Source: Flammeovirgaceae bacterium
GTDB lineage: Bacteria > Bacteroidota > Bacteroidia > Cytophagales > Cyclobacteriaceae
Length of the DNA: 8,728 nt
Direction of reading: 5' to 3'
Assembly: GCA_022616575.1 (NCBI GenBank)
Contig: JAKEEN010000257.1
Coordinates: 1 to 8,728 of the forward strand
Shown here: positions 1 to 6,054 of the stretch, piece by piece
Layout of the letters: the number at the start of each line of letters is the position of its first letter
Position numbering within the stretch: position 1 is the first letter of the stretch
Position numbers and translations under genes: made by a program
Notes under the pieces: model-generated
Database searches by the model: none
What the model was told of the DNA's origin: nothing
What the model saw: the letters and a program-made list of their open reading frames with translations, nothing else

Positions 1-462
1 AAAAAAGCAGGGTTTGCTGTTGCCTCAACTCCTACGGTAGTTAAAGCAGGAAAATTTAGCCCCACGATTAATCCGGTAATTGTTGATAAAAATTATGTTT
101 CAAAAAATTTAACCAATCAATCTGTAACTATTGTTGATGCAAGGGCAACGCGTTTTTACGATGGCGAAGCCATAAACGGTTACCAGAGATTCGGACACAT
201 TAAAGGATCTCAAAATATTCCCTTCATGGATTTAATGGATGAAACCAATACCATTAAATCCACCGACTTAATAACACCCCTGTTTGAAAAAGTTGCCGGC
301 AAAGAAAAAGAGTTGGTAACCTATTGCTTTATCGGGCAAACGGCAAGTACGGTTTATGTTGTCGGGCGCGCACTTGGCTACAACATAAAGCTCTACGATG
401 GCTCCATGCAAGAGTGGACCCGCCTGAAGGATTTACCAATGGAGGTGACGGAGAAGAAATGA
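1..462 (+). CDS. Sulfurtransferase (rhodanese family), C-terminal part; 5' end outside the window
   Basis: The open frame enters at base 1 and ends at TGA 460-462, giving 153 visible residues. They form a rhodanese domain, probably the second of a two-domain thiosulfate or 3-mercaptopyruvate sulfurtransferase, which moves sulfane sulfur from a donor to cyanide or another thiophilic acceptor through a persulfide on cysteine. Seen: VDAR near residues 45-48; GHIKGSQNIPF from residue 65, matching the family's G-H-I-x-G-A/S-x-N-x-P signature; and the active-site loop CFIGQT starting at Cys109, followed by a helix and LYDGSMQEW. The six-residue loop led by Cys fits sulfurtransferases rather than Cdc25-like phosphatases, whose loop is longer. 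The first ~35 visible residues look like the inter-domain linker, so the N-terminal domain should lie upstream. The gene converges on def. Donor preference cannot be told from the loop. Confidence 0.9.
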   Translation, partial: KKAGFAVASTPTVVKAGKFSPTINPVIVDKNYVSKNLTNQSVTIVDARATRFYDGEAINGYQRFGHIKGSQNIPFMDLMDETNTIKSTDLITPLFEKVAGKEKELVTYCFIGQTASTVYVVGRALGYNIKLYDGSMQEWTRLKDLPMEVTEKK

Positions 463-508
463 TGAATTTAGAATTAGGAATACCGGGAGTATTCAAAATT
501 CATCATTT
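457..508. terminator. Inverted repeat between convergent genes, possible bidirectional terminator
   Basis: A perfect 13-bp inverted repeat (457-469 with 496-508) encloses a second hairpin, GAATAC (478-483) with GTATTC (489-494) around a CGGGA loop. The left arm covers the stop codon of the sulfurtransferase, and the structure lies between that gene and the 3' end of def on the other strand, where a shared terminator is expected. Against this, the outer stem is AT-rich and no clear T-run follows on either strand. The same bases also belong to a 7-bp-phased repeat (see findings). Confidence 0.4.
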
Positions 509-539
509 GCAATTAGCAACTCAGTATTCGCAATTCAAT
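464..539. repeat. 7-bp-phased GAAT/ATTC repeat array
   Basis: Three heptads starting GAAT begin at 464, 471 and 478. After a short break, seven heptads begin at 491, 498, 505, 512, 519, 526 and 533, four of them starting ATTC and the others ATTT, ATTA and ACTC. GAAT is the reverse complement of ATTC, so the two halves oppose each other and create the inverted repeat described separately. The array fills most of the gap between the sulfurtransferase and def. Confidence 0.65.
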
Positions 540-547
540 TTTCCTTC

Positions 548-1102
548 CTAGCGCTTTGTTGCCACTGCAATTCTATACTCGGTATCAACTTCTCCTTTGC
601 TGATATCCGTGAGCTTACCTTTCAATAATTTCTTCTTGAGAGGCGAAAGGTAGTCTATAAATAATTTTCCTTCGATGTGATCGTATTCATGTTGAATGAT
701 ACGCGCTTTCATTCCGTCAAAGCTTTCCTCTTTCTGATTCCAGTTTTCATCAAAATAGCGTATCCGCACCTGCGCTTTGCGAGAAACATTTTCACGAATG
801 TTGGGAATACTCAGGCAGCCTTCTTCAAATTCCCACGGTTGCCCTACCTCCTCTACGAGTACAGGATTGATAAATGCTTTTTTGAAATCTTCCATCCCCT
901 CTTCTTTCTCCAGCACGGTGCCGTCAACCACAAACAAGCGAATGGATTTGCCTATTTGTGGAGCAGCCAAACCAATACCCTGGGCAGTATGCATCGTTTC
1001 ATACATGTCTTCAATCAACTGCGTTAAATCGGTGCCCTTTTCGATTTCTTTTGCTTTTTGCCTCAGCACCGGGTCGCCATACATTACAATCGGATAAATC
1101 AT
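548..1102 (-). CDS. def: Peptide deformylase
   Basis: A metal-dependent hydrolase that removes the formyl group from the initiator methionine of new proteins in the cytoplasm. The 184-residue product is of usual length. All three family motifs are intact: GIGLAAPQ at residues 42-49, EGCLS with metal ligand Cys96, and QHEYDH at 137-142 giving ligands His138 and His142 and catalytic Glu139. The N-terminus MIYPIVMYGDPVLR is typical and supports the ATG at 1102. The gene lies downstream of ruvX on the same strand with a 103-base gap holding phased repeats and a possible -7 promoter box, so it may be transcribed from its own promoter as well as by read-through. The C-terminal tail after residue 160 is basic and variable, as usual in the family. 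Confidence 0.97.
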   Translation of the reverse strand: MIYPIVMYGDPVLRQKAKEIEKGTDLTQLIEDMYETMHTAQGIGLAAPQIGKSIRLFVVDGTVLEKEEGMEDFKKAFINPVLVEEVGQPWEFEEGCLSIPNIRENVSRKAQVRIRYFDENWNQKEESFDGMKARIIQHEYDHIEGKLFIDYLSPLKKKLLKGKLTDISKGEVDTEYRIAVATKR

Positions 1103-1117
1103 CGCTTCTTAAAAATG

Positions 1118-1125
1118 CAAAGTTA
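1118..1125 (-). promoter_or_regulatory. Possible -7 box of a def promoter
   Basis: Read on the minus strand these bases are TAACTTTG, an exact match to the TAnnTTTG -7 consensus described for Bacteroidetes promoters, ending 15 bases before the def ATG. I find no TTTG or TTG at the expected -33 distance, so the call rests on one element. The TAAC half is also a unit of the phased repeat next to it. Confidence 0.35.
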
Positions 1126-1220
1126 ATTGTTATCTGTTAATAGTTAATCGGAGGAGCAGGTGAGATCAAGGAAAATTCGCGCACTACCGATTAACGGATA
1201 ACGATTTAACGATTAACAGC
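1122..1220. repeat. Opposed 7-bp-phased GTTA / TAAC arrays
   Basis: GTTA recurs at 1122, 1129, 1136 and 1143 (exactly 7 bp apart), and TAAC recurs at 1192, 1199, 1207 and 1214 (7, 8 and 7 bp). The two sets are reverse complements and face each other across about 40 unrelated bases. GTTAATCGG at 1143-1151 pairs perfectly with 1187-1195, and GTTATC at 1129-1134 pairs with 1197-1202. The right-hand array runs through the stop codon and last four codons of ruvX, so the repeat supplies its C-terminus. Confidence 0.65.
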
Positions 1221-1622
1221 ACTAAGGAAAGATTGAAGAATAAGCGTAGCACTGATTTTATCAACATTACCTTTTTGCTGTCTGTCCTTTTTCTTCATGC
1301 CTCCGGCAATCATCGCTTGCATGGCAATTTTGCTGGTGAAGCGTTCATCGGCTTCCGTAATTTTTTTACCGGGAAAGGTTTTTTGAAGTTCTGCGATAAA
1401 TTTTCTCACCCATGGGGCAATTTCTGAATCTTCGTTCCTCAGCGTCTTTGGCATGCCAATGACAAATTCATCGACCACTTCTTTTTGCAAGTAGTTTTTT
1501 AAAAAAGTAAGAAGTTCCGCGGTTTCGATCGTATCGAGAGGGGTCGCAATAATTCGAAGCGGGTCTGTTACCGCGAGACCGGTTCTTTTTTTTCCGTAAT
1601 CAATAGCGATAACGCGGCCCAT
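1206..1622 (-). CDS. ruvX: RuvX/YqgF family nuclease, putative pre-16S rRNA processing or Holliday junction resolvase
   Basis: A 138-residue protein of the RNase H-like YqgF family, known as a putative Holliday-junction resolvase and, in E. coli, as a factor in 16S rRNA 5'-end maturation. Seen: AIDYGKKRTGLAVTDP at residues 6-21 with catalytic-type Asp8; VIGMPKTLRNEDSE at about 54-67; ADERFTS with Glu93; and DKISATLILQSFLS with Asp121. Together these supply the acidic residues expected for the metal site. The length and the ATG at 1622 fit the family. It lies 43 bases downstream of the hemerythrin-like gene on the same strand and upstream of def, so co-transcription is plausible. The last residues (AVNR) are encoded inside a TAAC repeat array. 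Which of the two reported roles applies cannot be read from the sequence. Confidence 0.93.
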   Translation of the reverse strand: MGRVIAIDYGKKRTGLAVTDPLRIIATPLDTIETAELLTFLKNYLQKEVVDEFVIGMPKTLRNEDSEIAPWVRKFIAELQKTFPGKKITEADERFTSKIAMQAMIAGGMKKKDRQQKGNVDKISATLILQSFLSAVNR

Positions 1623-1629
1623 GTTATAA

Positions 1630-1655
1630 ATTCAAAAATTCAAGATTCAAAATTT
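1630..1655. repeat. Short ATTC repeat in the ruvX leader
   Basis: ATTC occurs at 1630, 1638 and 1645, followed by ATTT at 1652, with spacings of 8, 7 and 7 bp. It occupies most of the 43-base gap between ruvX and the hemerythrin-like gene and uses the same core as the array at 464-539. Confidence 0.45.
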
Positions 1656-1665
1656 GGGAGTTCTC

Positions 1666-2421
1666 TCAATTCAACTTCACCTTTTCGAAGTAGGCGAGTT
1701 TCACTTTGTTTTCCAATGTCATGGCTTTCGGGAAGAGGATTTCGTTTTCGATGCGGGCATGGGTGATCAGGCTCTTTTCAAAATCTTTCAGCTCATTGTA
1801 GAGAACTTTAATCTGCAGCGGATCGGCCTGTTTCACTGCGTAGTCTTTTGTAATTCTGCGAATGCCTTCCATCTCATCATCATGAACTTCATGATCCAGG
1901 GCAAACTTCTGCATGGAATTTTTTTCGAGCAGGTAATAGAGTTTAGATGGATTATACTCTTTTCGGGCCGCCTTTTCCAGGGTGCGTATATAGTTGAATA
2001 GCGTATCTTCTTCTTCGTAAATATGATGGATAAAATCTTCCACGAACATCGGGAACACCAATTTTAAATCGCGCTCAATGGTAAAAAAGTCCGGATGCTC
2101 AGCCTTAAAGTTTTTAACTATTCGTGCGATATATGGCAACTTATGTTTGATGTACAAAAAGTGAGAGTGCTTGAGGTACTGAATGATCAAATCCAGCGGA
2201 TACGAAATGAGTGGCAGGTCGGTCTCTTTAATATGTGTGGGCGATTCGAGTTCGCTCGTCACAGTTTCTACTTTCAATCCCCGTTCCCGGCATACCTGCT
2301 CAAGGGTCAGTTCAAAATATTCGTAGAAATGAATGCCAAAATAGTAAAGCACATAGGCGTGAACATAATTTTCGTCCACGAGTTCTGCTATTCGCTTATC
2401 TTTCAGCGCTTCTTTGGCCAT
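1666..2421 (-). CDS. Hemerythrin-like di-iron protein related to RIC (YtfE/ScdA) iron-sulfur repair proteins
   Basis: A 251-residue, helix-rich soluble protein with no signal peptide. Residues 11-60 (LVDENYVHAYVLYYFGI...) resemble the ScdA_N/DUF542 segment of RIC proteins. The rest carries hemerythrin-type ligands: His85/His87 in KHSHFLYIKHKLPY, His133 and Glu137 in HIYEEEDTLF, His177 in DHEVHDD, and His221 with Glu225 in HARIENEILFP, the HxxxE spacing being kept twice. RIC proteins repair iron-sulfur clusters damaged by oxidative or nitrosative stress. The usual FCCGG after the GI/GID motif is replaced by HFYEYF (31-36), so the paired cysteines are missing. The VHxxHP-type segment has Lys106 where a His is usual but keeps His109. 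The fold and di-iron site are well supported. The repair function is inferred, and an O2/NO-sensing or iron-handling role is possible. It is transcribed divergently from the S41 protease gene. Confidence 0.8.
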   Translation of the reverse strand: MAKEALKDKRIAELVDENYVHAYVLYYFGIHFYEYFELTLEQVCRERGLKVETVTSELESPTHIKETDLPLISYPLDLIIQYLKHSHFLYIKHKLPYIARIVKNFKAEHPDFFTIERDLKLVFPMFVEDFIHHIYEEEDTLFNYIRTLEKAARKEYNPSKLYYLLEKNSMQKFALDHEVHDDEMEGIRRITKDYAVKQADPLQIKVLYNELKDFEKSLITHARIENEILFPKAMTLENKVKLAYFEKVKLN

Positions 2422-2522
2422 AATCTTGTAAATATAGATACAATTGCATAAAAATGCACCGTTATTCTAACGGCCAAACCCGGAGTGAAATTACGCGTTA
2501 TAAGTGAACTAACTGAATTTTT
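2422..2522. promoter_or_regulatory. Divergent promoter region between the hemerythrin-like gene and the S41 protease gene
   Basis: This gap must serve both genes. On the minus strand 2436-2429 reads TATATTTA, one mismatch from the TAnnTTTG -7 consensus, 7 bases before the hemerythrin-like ATG; no -33 partner is visible and the leader would be very short. Two small dyads lie in the middle: TGCAT/ATGCA (2445-2449 and 2454-2458) and CCGTTA/TAACGG (2459-2464 and 2468-2473, three-base spacer). Either could be an operator, but nothing identifies a regulator. I find no Shine-Dalgarno sequence before the plus-strand ATG; TAACTGA sits at 2510-2516. Confidence 0.35.
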
Positions 2523-4148
2523 ATGAGTGAGCCCCGTGCATCTAAATACCAGATTCGTCTACCCCTTGTTTTATTTCTTGGCATAGCCGCAGGTGTCTTT
2601 ATTGGCGCCAGTTTGCGTACCCCGCAAAGCAGCGGGAATGTGGGCAAGGATGTCCAAAAATTCCGCGAAGTACTTACTTATTTGCAGGAAGAATATGTGG
2701 ACGATGTTAAAACAGAAGAATTGGTTGGCGAAGCCATTGAAAAAATGCTCAGTAAGCTCGATCCGCATTCTGTTTACATTCCTGCACGCGATACCACGCA
2801 GGCGAATGAAAGTTTGCGCGGTGGGTTTGATGGTATTGGAATCGAATTCAACATTTTTCAAGATACGATTTTTGTGGTAACCCCCCTTTCCGGTGGGCCG
2901 TCAGAAGCATTGGGTATCCAATCCGGTGACCGGATCATACAGGTGGACGGAGAAAATGTAGCCAGCGTAGGTATCACCTCTGCCGATGTGATGCGATTGC
3001 TAAAAGGGCCAAGGGGAAGTAAGGTACAGGTTACCATTTTGCGAAAGGACGAAAGGGAGCCAATTGAATACACCATTATCAGGGATAAAATCCCACAGTT
3101 CTCGGTAGATGTTTCTTATATGGTTAATAACGAAATCGGCTACATCAAAATCAATCAGTTCACATCCACAACCTACCAGGAATTTAAACAAGCACTTAGC
3201 AAGCTGCGCGAAAGGGGATTGAAAAAACTCATTCTCGATTTGCAGGGCAACCCGGGCGGTTATATGAATATGGCAATCGACATGGCTGATGATTTTCTGG
3301 GCGATGGAAAGAAGATTGTTTTCACCAAAGGCAAAGATTCAAAGTTTGATCAGGAAGCGTTTGCAACCTCAAAAGGAGATTTTGAAACAGGGGATTTGAT
3401 TGTCTTGGTTAATGAAGCCAGTGCTTCCGCCTCTGAAATTGTAGCTGGCGCTTTACAGGATAATGATCGGGCACTGGTGGTTGGCAGGAGATCGTTTGGC
3501 AAGGGATTAGTTCAAACCACATTTGAATTGAATGATGGTGCCGAATTACGATTAACCATTTCGCGTTACTATACACCAAGCGGCCGCTCCATTCAAAAGC
3601 CGTATGATAATATTGAGGATTACGATCAGGATATTATCACACGTTACCAACATGGAGAATTTTTTCATGCTGACAGCATCAAATTCAATGACACGTTGAA
3701 GTACAAAACGCAAAACGGCCGCACTGTTTATGGTGGTGGGGGCATTATGCCCGATTATTTTGTGCCGCTCGATACCACACAAACCAGTGCTTATTTGAAT
3801 GAATTGTATGCTTCGACTTCTATTCAGGAATATGTTTTCGGATATTCGGAAAAAAACAAATCGAGACTGGAGAAAATGGGACTCGAAAACTTCCGGAAGA
3901 CTTTTACGGTGAGCGATGAAATGCTCGATCAACTAGTTTCTATCGGGCAGCGCAATCGTATCAAACCCGATCGTCTTGATCTGAAGACCAAAAGAGAGTT
4001 GATTAAACTAAACGTGAAAGCACAAATCGGCAGAAGGGTTTGGGGTAATGAAGGGTTCTATCCAATACTGAATGAAAACAATAATATTTTTCAGCAGGCA
4101 ATCAAGTTGTTTGATCGAATACCGGAATTGAACAGGCAGAGCTTTTAG
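2523..4148 (+). CDS. S41 family C-terminal processing peptidase with PDZ domain
   Basis: A serine protease of the Ctp/Prc family, which trims or degrades envelope proteins from their C-termini. Layout of the 541 residues: a short basic N-terminus; a single hydrophobic anchor at about 11-30; a helical N-terminal part ending in LDPHS (79-83); a PDZ domain at about 97-185 with the GFDGIGIE and SGDRIIQVDG segments; then the protease core. The Ser-Lys pair is Ser302 in NEASASASEI and Lys327 in FGKGLVQ, 25 residues apart as in E. coli Prc, with Gln331 also kept. YGGGGIMPD at 403-411 is the conserved segment closing the core. A helical tail of about 130 residues follows, usual for Bacteroidota members. 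It should be anchored in the inner membrane facing the periplasm. The ATG at 2523 places the anchor correctly. It is probably monocistronic, 170 bases before tldD. Confidence 0.95.
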   Translation: MSEPRASKYQIRLPLVLFLGIAAGVFIGASLRTPQSSGNVGKDVQKFREVLTYLQEEYVDDVKTEELVGEAIEKMLSKLDPHSVYIPARDTTQANESLRGGFDGIGIEFNIFQDTIFVVTPLSGGPSEALGIQSGDRIIQVDGENVASVGITSADVMRLLKGPRGSKVQVTILRKDEREPIEYTIIRDKIPQFSVDVSYMVNNEIGYIKINQFTSTTYQEFKQALSKLRERGLKKLILDLQGNPGGYMNMAIDMADDFLGDGKKIVFTKGKDSKFDQEAFATSKGDFETGDLIVLVNEASASASEIVAGALQDNDRALVVGRRSFGKGLVQTTFELNDGAELRLTISRYYTPSGRSIQKPYDNIEDYDQDIITRYQHGEFFHADSIKFNDTLKYKTQNGRTVYGGGGIMPDYFVPLDTTQTSAYLNELYASTSIQEYVFGYSEKNKSRLEKMGLENFRKTFTVSDEMLDQLVSIGQRNRIKPDRLDLKTKRELIKLNVKAQIGRRVWGNEGFYPILNENNNIFQQAIKLFDRIPELNRQSF

Positions 4149-4318
4149 TTACGTTGATGCGTTATTTTGTTGATAGGTTGATTGAACGCCCACCATGTAA
4201 ATTTGAAATCTGAAATTTTGCAACCACTTGCATTAAAAATTATCCGCTACTAACTAAACTTTCTAAATCATATAAGTTTTAGGTACATTCAGGCTACTGG
4301 TTAACCTTAACTTATTTT
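4149..4318. other. 170-base gap between the S41 protease gene and the first tldD gene
   Basis: No reading frame is supported here. The gap holds three copies of GTTGAT (4153, 4169, 4177), a short 7-bp-phased run at 4200-4220 (AATTTGA, AATCTGA, AATTTTG), and the palindrome GGTTAACC at 4299-4306 just before the start. No hairpin with a T-run marks the end of the protease gene. Confidence 0.5.
4178..4205 (+). promoter_or_regulatory. Possible promoter for the tldD-tldD-tldE group
   Basis: TAAATTTG at 4198-4205 matches the Bacteroidetes -7 consensus TAnnTTTG exactly, with TTG at 4178-4180 upstream over a 17-base spacer, a little shorter than the usual 19 or so. Transcription would start near 4210 and leave a leader of about 110 bases. 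The -7 box overlaps a phased repeat, so the match may be chance. Confidence 0.3.
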
Positions 4319-5959
4319 ATGAGAAGAAGAGATTTTGTTCAGCTTGCCGGTTTAAGCATTGGTGGCATGATGCTGCCTATGGATCTGCTGGGAAATCCCG
4401 TTCCGCTGGAAGCATTGCTCGCCTCACCTATTGACACACTTCAAAAAAAGCAACTTGCTGATGCAGCGCTTAACACGGCAAAATCAAAAGGCGCCACCTA
4501 TGCAGACGTGCGAATTGGGCGCTACCTCAATCAATTTATCAACACTCGTGAAAACAAGGTTCAAAATCTTACCAACACCGAATCATTTGGGGTAGGGATA
4601 CGCGTAATCGCCAATGGTACCTGGGGGTTTGCCTCAACCAATGAAGTCACAGAAGATGGAATTAAGAAAGCTACCGAGCATGCCATTGCCATCGCTAAAG
4701 CAAATTCAAAATTTCAGAAGGAGCCTGTGAGGCTTGCACCTGTTCAATCGTACGGAGAGGTAACATGGAATACTCCTGTTCAACAAAATCCATTCGAAGT
4801 AAAAGTTTCTGAAAAGGTAGATCTGCTATTGTCTGCCAATGCTGCAGCCCTGAAAAACGGAGCCAGCTTTGTTAACTCCAATTTGTTCCAGGTTAATGAA
4901 CAAAAATATTTTGCCTCATCAGAAGGTTCTTATATCGATCAGGATGTTCACCGCATTTGGCCCACATTTACCGTATCGGTAATTGATCGTGCATCCGGTA
5001 AGTTCAAAACACGTGATGCTATGAGTGCCCCGATGGGCATGGGTTATGAATATATGATCCCGAAAAATGAAGATAAACTTCAGGGGCCTGCAGGAATGAT
5101 TCTCTATAAAAACAGCTATGACATTATTGAGGATGCAACGCTGGCGGCCCAACAAGCTAAAGAAATGATCACAGCTAAATCTGTGGAGCCCGGAAAGTAT
5201 GATCTTGTACTTGAACCTAATCACCTGGGTCTCACTATTCACGAGTCAGTCGGTCATCCACTGGAACTCGACCGCATCCTTGGTTATGAGGCCAACTATG
5301 CGGGTACCAGCTTTGCCACGCTCGATAAACTCAAGTCAGGCAGCTTTAAATATGGAAGTAGCATTGTCAATATTGTTGCAGATAAAACTCAAACGGGTTC
5401 TTTAGGTGCCGTTGGTTATGATGATGAAGGGGTAAAGTGCAAACGCTGGGAGTTAATTAAAGATGGAATATTTGTGAATGTTCAGGCCATCCGTGATCAG
5501 GCGCATATTCTTGGACAGAATGAATCGCACGGGTGTTGTTATTCACAAAGCTGGAATGACGTACAGTTTCAACGCATGCCCAATGTTTCACTACAACCCG
5601 GAAAAGATCCATACACCAGCGAACAAATGATTAAGGAAGTTGAGAAAGGAATTTATATCGCGGGCCGTGGTTCATTCTCCATAGATCAGCAACGTTACAA
5701 TTTTCAATTCGGAGGAACCGTCTTCTACGAAATTAAGAACGGCCAAATTGCCGGCATGCTCAATGATGTCGCGTACCAGTCCAACACACAAGAGTTTTGG
5801 AATAACTGCGTAAAAATCTGTGATGAGCGAGACTATCGGCTCTTTGGGTCATTCTTCGATGGAAAGGGGCAACCCTCGCAAGTCAGTGCAGTTTCTCATG
5901 GAAGTTCAACCGCAAGATTTAACGGAGTGAATGTGATCAATACAGGTAGAAATATATAG
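4319..5959 (+). CDS. tldD: TldD-type zinc metalloprotease with Tat-like leader, first copy
   Basis: A TldD/PmbA (modulator of DNA gyrase) family protein of 546 residues. In E. coli TldD with TldE forms a protease that degrades unfolded or modified peptides such as CcdA and matures microcin B17. Seen: a leader MRRRDFVQLAG with Arg3-Arg4 and the hydrophobic LSIGGMMLP, resembling a twin-arginine signal; the TldD N-terminal region (GATYADVRIGRY, NTESFGVGIRV, GTWGFAS) over about 58-106; the catalytic motif HESVGH at 308-313 after LVLEPNHLGLTI; GYEANYAGTSF; a distinctive SHGCCYSQSW with Cys406-Cys407; and a C-terminal barrel ending GVNVINTGRNI. The zinc-binding Cys of E. coli TldD (in CGK-GQ) appears to be Asp514 here (DGKGQP). 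It is longer than E. coli TldD because of the leader and inserts. The ATG at 4319 is right for the leader; there is no Shine-Dalgarno sequence. The paralogue follows after 95 bases. The substrate is unknown. Confidence 0.92.
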   Translation: MRRRDFVQLAGLSIGGMMLPMDLLGNPVPLEALLASPIDTLQKKQLADAALNTAKSKGATYADVRIGRYLNQFINTRENKVQNLTNTESFGVGIRVIANGTWGFASTNEVTEDGIKKATEHAIAIAKANSKFQKEPVRLAPVQSYGEVTWNTPVQQNPFEVKVSEKVDLLLSANAAALKNGASFVNSNLFQVNEQKYFASSEGSYIDQDVHRIWPTFTVSVIDRASGKFKTRDAMSAPMGMGYEYMIPKNEDKLQGPAGMILYKNSYDIIEDATLAAQQAKEMITAKSVEPGKYDLVLEPNHLGLTIHESVGHPLELDRILGYEANYAGTSFATLDKLKSGSFKYGSSIVNIVADKTQTGSLGAVGYDDEGVKCKRWELIKDGIFVNVQAIRDQAHILGQNESHGCCYSQSWNDVQFQRMPNVSLQPGKDPYTSEQMIKEVEKGIYIAGRGSFSIDQQRYNFQFGGTVFYEIKNGQIAGMLNDVAYQSNTQEFWNNCVKICDERDYRLFGSFFDGKGQPSQVSAVSHGSSTARFNGVNVINTGRNI

Positions 5960-6054
5960 TCGTCAGCAACCTGATAATCAGAAGAGCAAAACCATCATCA
6001 ACTGATGAACAATTAACTGATAACTGATAACTGATAACCGATAACAGAAAAAAG
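5960..6054 (+). other. 95-base gap between the two tldD paralogues
   Basis: No gene fits here. The first part is unremarkable apart from a small dyad CATCA-AC-TGATG at 5996-6007. The second part is the tandem heptamer array 6014-6048, which ends six bases before the next ATG. No terminator hairpin is visible, which agrees with co-transcription of the two genes. Confidence 0.45.
6014..6048 (+). repeat. Tandem heptamer array, five units of TAACTGA type
   Basis: Five heptamers lie head to tail without a break: TAACTGA at 6014, 6021 and 6028, then TAACCGA at 6035 and TAACAGA at 6042. The third to fifth units differ only at position five. It is the cleanest direct repeat in the window and lies at the ribosome-binding position of the second tldD. 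Confidence 0.85.

Noticed and set aside
677..1097. Open frames of up to 116 codons on the plus strand opposite def
   Set aside because: def is intact with all three deformylase motifs; the opposite frames read as its antisense.
2445..2458. TGCAT-AAAA-ATGCA hairpin as a terminator
   Set aside because: The stem is 5 bp, no T-run follows, and it lies between divergent starts where no transcript should end.
3552..3932. A 126-codon open frame on the minus strand inside the S41 protease gene
   Set aside because: It lies wholly within a gene with complete catalytic motifs and its product shows no family features; it is a shadow of the plus-strand coding sequence.
4299..4306. GGTTAACC palindrome as an operator of tldD
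   Set aside because: Eight bases of palindrome are common by chance, and no second copy is seen before the other genes.
6014..6048. A CRISPR-like or phage-related repeat
   Set aside because: Units are only 7 bp with no spacers, no cas gene and no integrase nearby.
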